7,187 nt of DNA, from the NCBI GenBank assembly GCA_031288215.1, contig JAITRV010000152.1, positions 1 through 7,187 on the forward strand. Reading direction: 5' to 3'. The notes below the pieces were generated by a model. That model was not told where the DNA came from, searched no databases, and saw nothing but the letters and a program-made list of their open reading frames with translations. A program made the position numbers and the translations under genes. Every line of letters begins with the position of its first letter. Position 1 is the first letter of the stretch. This document shows, in pieces, positions 6,856 to 7,187 of this stretch. This stretch comes from Spirochaetaceae bacterium (GTDB lineage Bacteria; Spirochaetota; Spirochaetia; Treponematales; Breznakiellaceae).

Positions 6856-7003
6856 TTCCGGGGAGTGTAATTCCCTGAAATTTGCATATTTTAGAGAATA
6901 ATATTCCCCAAAATATGACAATTTCGGGGAGTATAAATCTCCTAAATATGACGATTTCGGGGAATATGAATCCCTAAAATAAGCAAATTTGAAGGAAGAT
7001 GGC
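6839..7003. repeat. array of five imperfect 33-bp tandem units with dyad symmetry, upstream of the ATPase
   Basis: Units begin at 6839, 6872, 6905, 6938 and 6971, an exact 33-bp period with no indels. Each has a roughly 26-bp core made of a TCCC(C/T) arm, an AT-rich centre such as AAAATATGACAATTT, and a GGGGA-like arm, followed by about 7 bp of A/T-rich linker. The arms are complementary (TCCCC/GGGGA, with AAA/TTT just inside), so each core is an imperfect palindrome. Units 1 and 3 are the closest match to each other; unit 4 has TCTCC, unit 5 has a diverged right arm (GAAGGA), and unit 2 resembles the others better in reverse orientation. The period is close to three helical turns, so the sites would face the same side. 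It abuts the ATPase start and contains its -35 box, so an operator array is the most likely role. Confidence 0.85.
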
Positions 7004-7053
7004 GGAAAAAATTCGTGCCGGCTTCGCGTGCTGAAAAAAATGTAAAAAATCGC

Positions 7054-7082
7054 TTGACATTTATCGCCCCTCGTTGTATATA
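7054..7082 (+). promoter_or_regulatory. sigma70-type promoter of the ArsR-family gene, with upstream A-tracts
   Basis: Plus strand: perfect -35 TTGACA (7054-7059), 17-bp spacer, -10 TATATA (7077-7082) in a longer TA run, so the exact -10 register is uncertain. Expected start is about 7089. Upstream A-tracts at 7006-7011, 7034-7040 and 7044-7049 are roughly in helical phase. The last two lie where an UP element contacting the RNA polymerase alpha subunit would be, suggesting a strong basal promoter that a repressor then controls. Confidence 0.75.
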
Positions 7083-7089
7083 TATTATA

Positions 7090-7111
7090 TGTTCATGTGT
7101 TCAACTGTTAA
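7090..7111 (+). promoter_or_regulatory. three 8-bp-spaced direct repeats, possible repressor operator
   Basis: TGTTCA at 7090-7095, TGTTCA at 7098-7103 and TGTTAA at 7106-7111 are direct repeats with exact 8-bp spacing, placed right at the predicted transcription start and early leader of the ArsR-family gene. A repressor bound here would block initiation. ArsR/SmtB operators are usually inverted AT-rich repeats, often containing TTCA/TGAA half-sites; only the TTCA half is evident here, so assignment to the gene's own product is tentative. Confidence 0.4.
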
Positions 7112-7128
7112 ATGGGATGGTTAAGGAA

Positions 7129-7187
7129 ATGACGGAAAAAGGCCTTTCGGACATTGAAAGTCTTGATTGTAACGTCATCCACGAGGA
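7129..7187 (+). CDS. ArsR/SmtB-family transcriptional regulator, N-terminal fragment
   Basis: Only the first 19 codons are inside the window: MTEKGLSDIESLDCNVIHE, then the frame continues past the edge. The CNVIHE segment matches the N-terminal extension common in ArsR/SmtB-type winged-helix repressors, where it precedes the dimerisation helix; the Cys and His there are candidate metal ligands. Such proteins usually repress their own operon and a metal-efflux gene until metal binds, so a transporter may lie beyond the edge. An in-frame ATG at 7117 would add MVKE. The purine-rich AAGGA (7123-7127) is too close to 7129 to be a good Shine-Dalgarno for it, and nothing clear precedes 7117, so the start is uncertain. 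The gene is divergent from the ATPase. Identification rests on a very short stretch. Confidence 0.6.
   Translation, partial: MTEKGLSDIESLDCNVIHE

Noticed and set aside
6149..6901. A 250-codon plus-strand frame opposite the ATPase and part of the repeats
   Set aside because: It is antisense to intact Walker motifs, has no ribosome site, and runs into the repeat array at its 3' end.
6839..7003. CRISPR array
   Set aside because: The units are imperfect and the linker between cores is only about 7 bp, far too short and too similar between units to be spacers. No cas genes are present.
6839..7003. Rho-independent terminator from a CCCC/GGGG stem
   Set aside because: Stems are short with a mismatch and a long AT loop, there is no following T-run, and the position is between divergent promoters where no terminator is needed.
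7112..7132. Short ORF starting at the ATG at 7112 ahead of the ArsR gene
   Set aside because: Only six codons before a TGA that overlaps the ATG at 7129, and no ribosome site. A leader peptide cannot be excluded but there is no positive evidence.

Overview
The window most likely comes from a spirochaete of the Treponema group. The diagnostic evidence is a three-gene set for a TPR-protein-associated TRAP transporter: a TatT-type lipoprotein, a TatP/DctP-type binding protein and a fused TatQM permease. This is the arrangement known from Treponema pallidum TP0956-TP0958. The coding DNA is GC-rich, unlike T. pallidum itself, so a free-living or gut (for example termite-gut) relative is more likely; the species is inferred, not proven.

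Layout, read along the minus strand from right to left. A GTG/ATG-started AAA ATPase with a DUF4143-type C-terminus (5618-6820) is followed after only 3 bp by an alpha-D-phosphohexomutase of the PGM2 type (3833-5614). After 27 bp comes the TatT lipoprotein (2852-3805), after 75 bp the periplasmic binding protein TatP (1748-2776), and after 46 bp the fused DctQ-DctM permease. The permease starts at 1701 (or 1683) and runs off the left edge still open. All five genes are co-directional and closely spaced, so at least PGM-TatT-TatP-TatQM could be co-transcribed. A possible internal promoter precedes TatP.

The only sizeable non-coding stretch is the AT-rich divergent region 6839-7128. Next to the ATPase it holds five imperfect 33-bp tandem units (6839-7003), each bounded by TCCC(C)/GGGGA-like arms. 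The unit nearest the gene contains the -35 box of a strong minus-strand promoter, whose -10 box sits so close to the ATG at 6820 that the transcript should be leaderless. The right part holds phased A-tracts, a strong plus-strand promoter and three 8-bp-spaced TGTTCA-type direct repeats. These lead into the first 19 codons of an ArsR/SmtB-family regulator that continues beyond the right edge.

Functionally, TatT, TatP and TatQM should together import an unknown, possibly hydrophobic ligand using an ion gradient. The phosphohexomutase connects glycolysis or glycogen metabolism with cell-envelope sugar synthesis. The ATPase looks like an accessory gene with its own repeat-based control region. 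The ArsR gene begins a separate, divergent unit that is probably metal-responsive.
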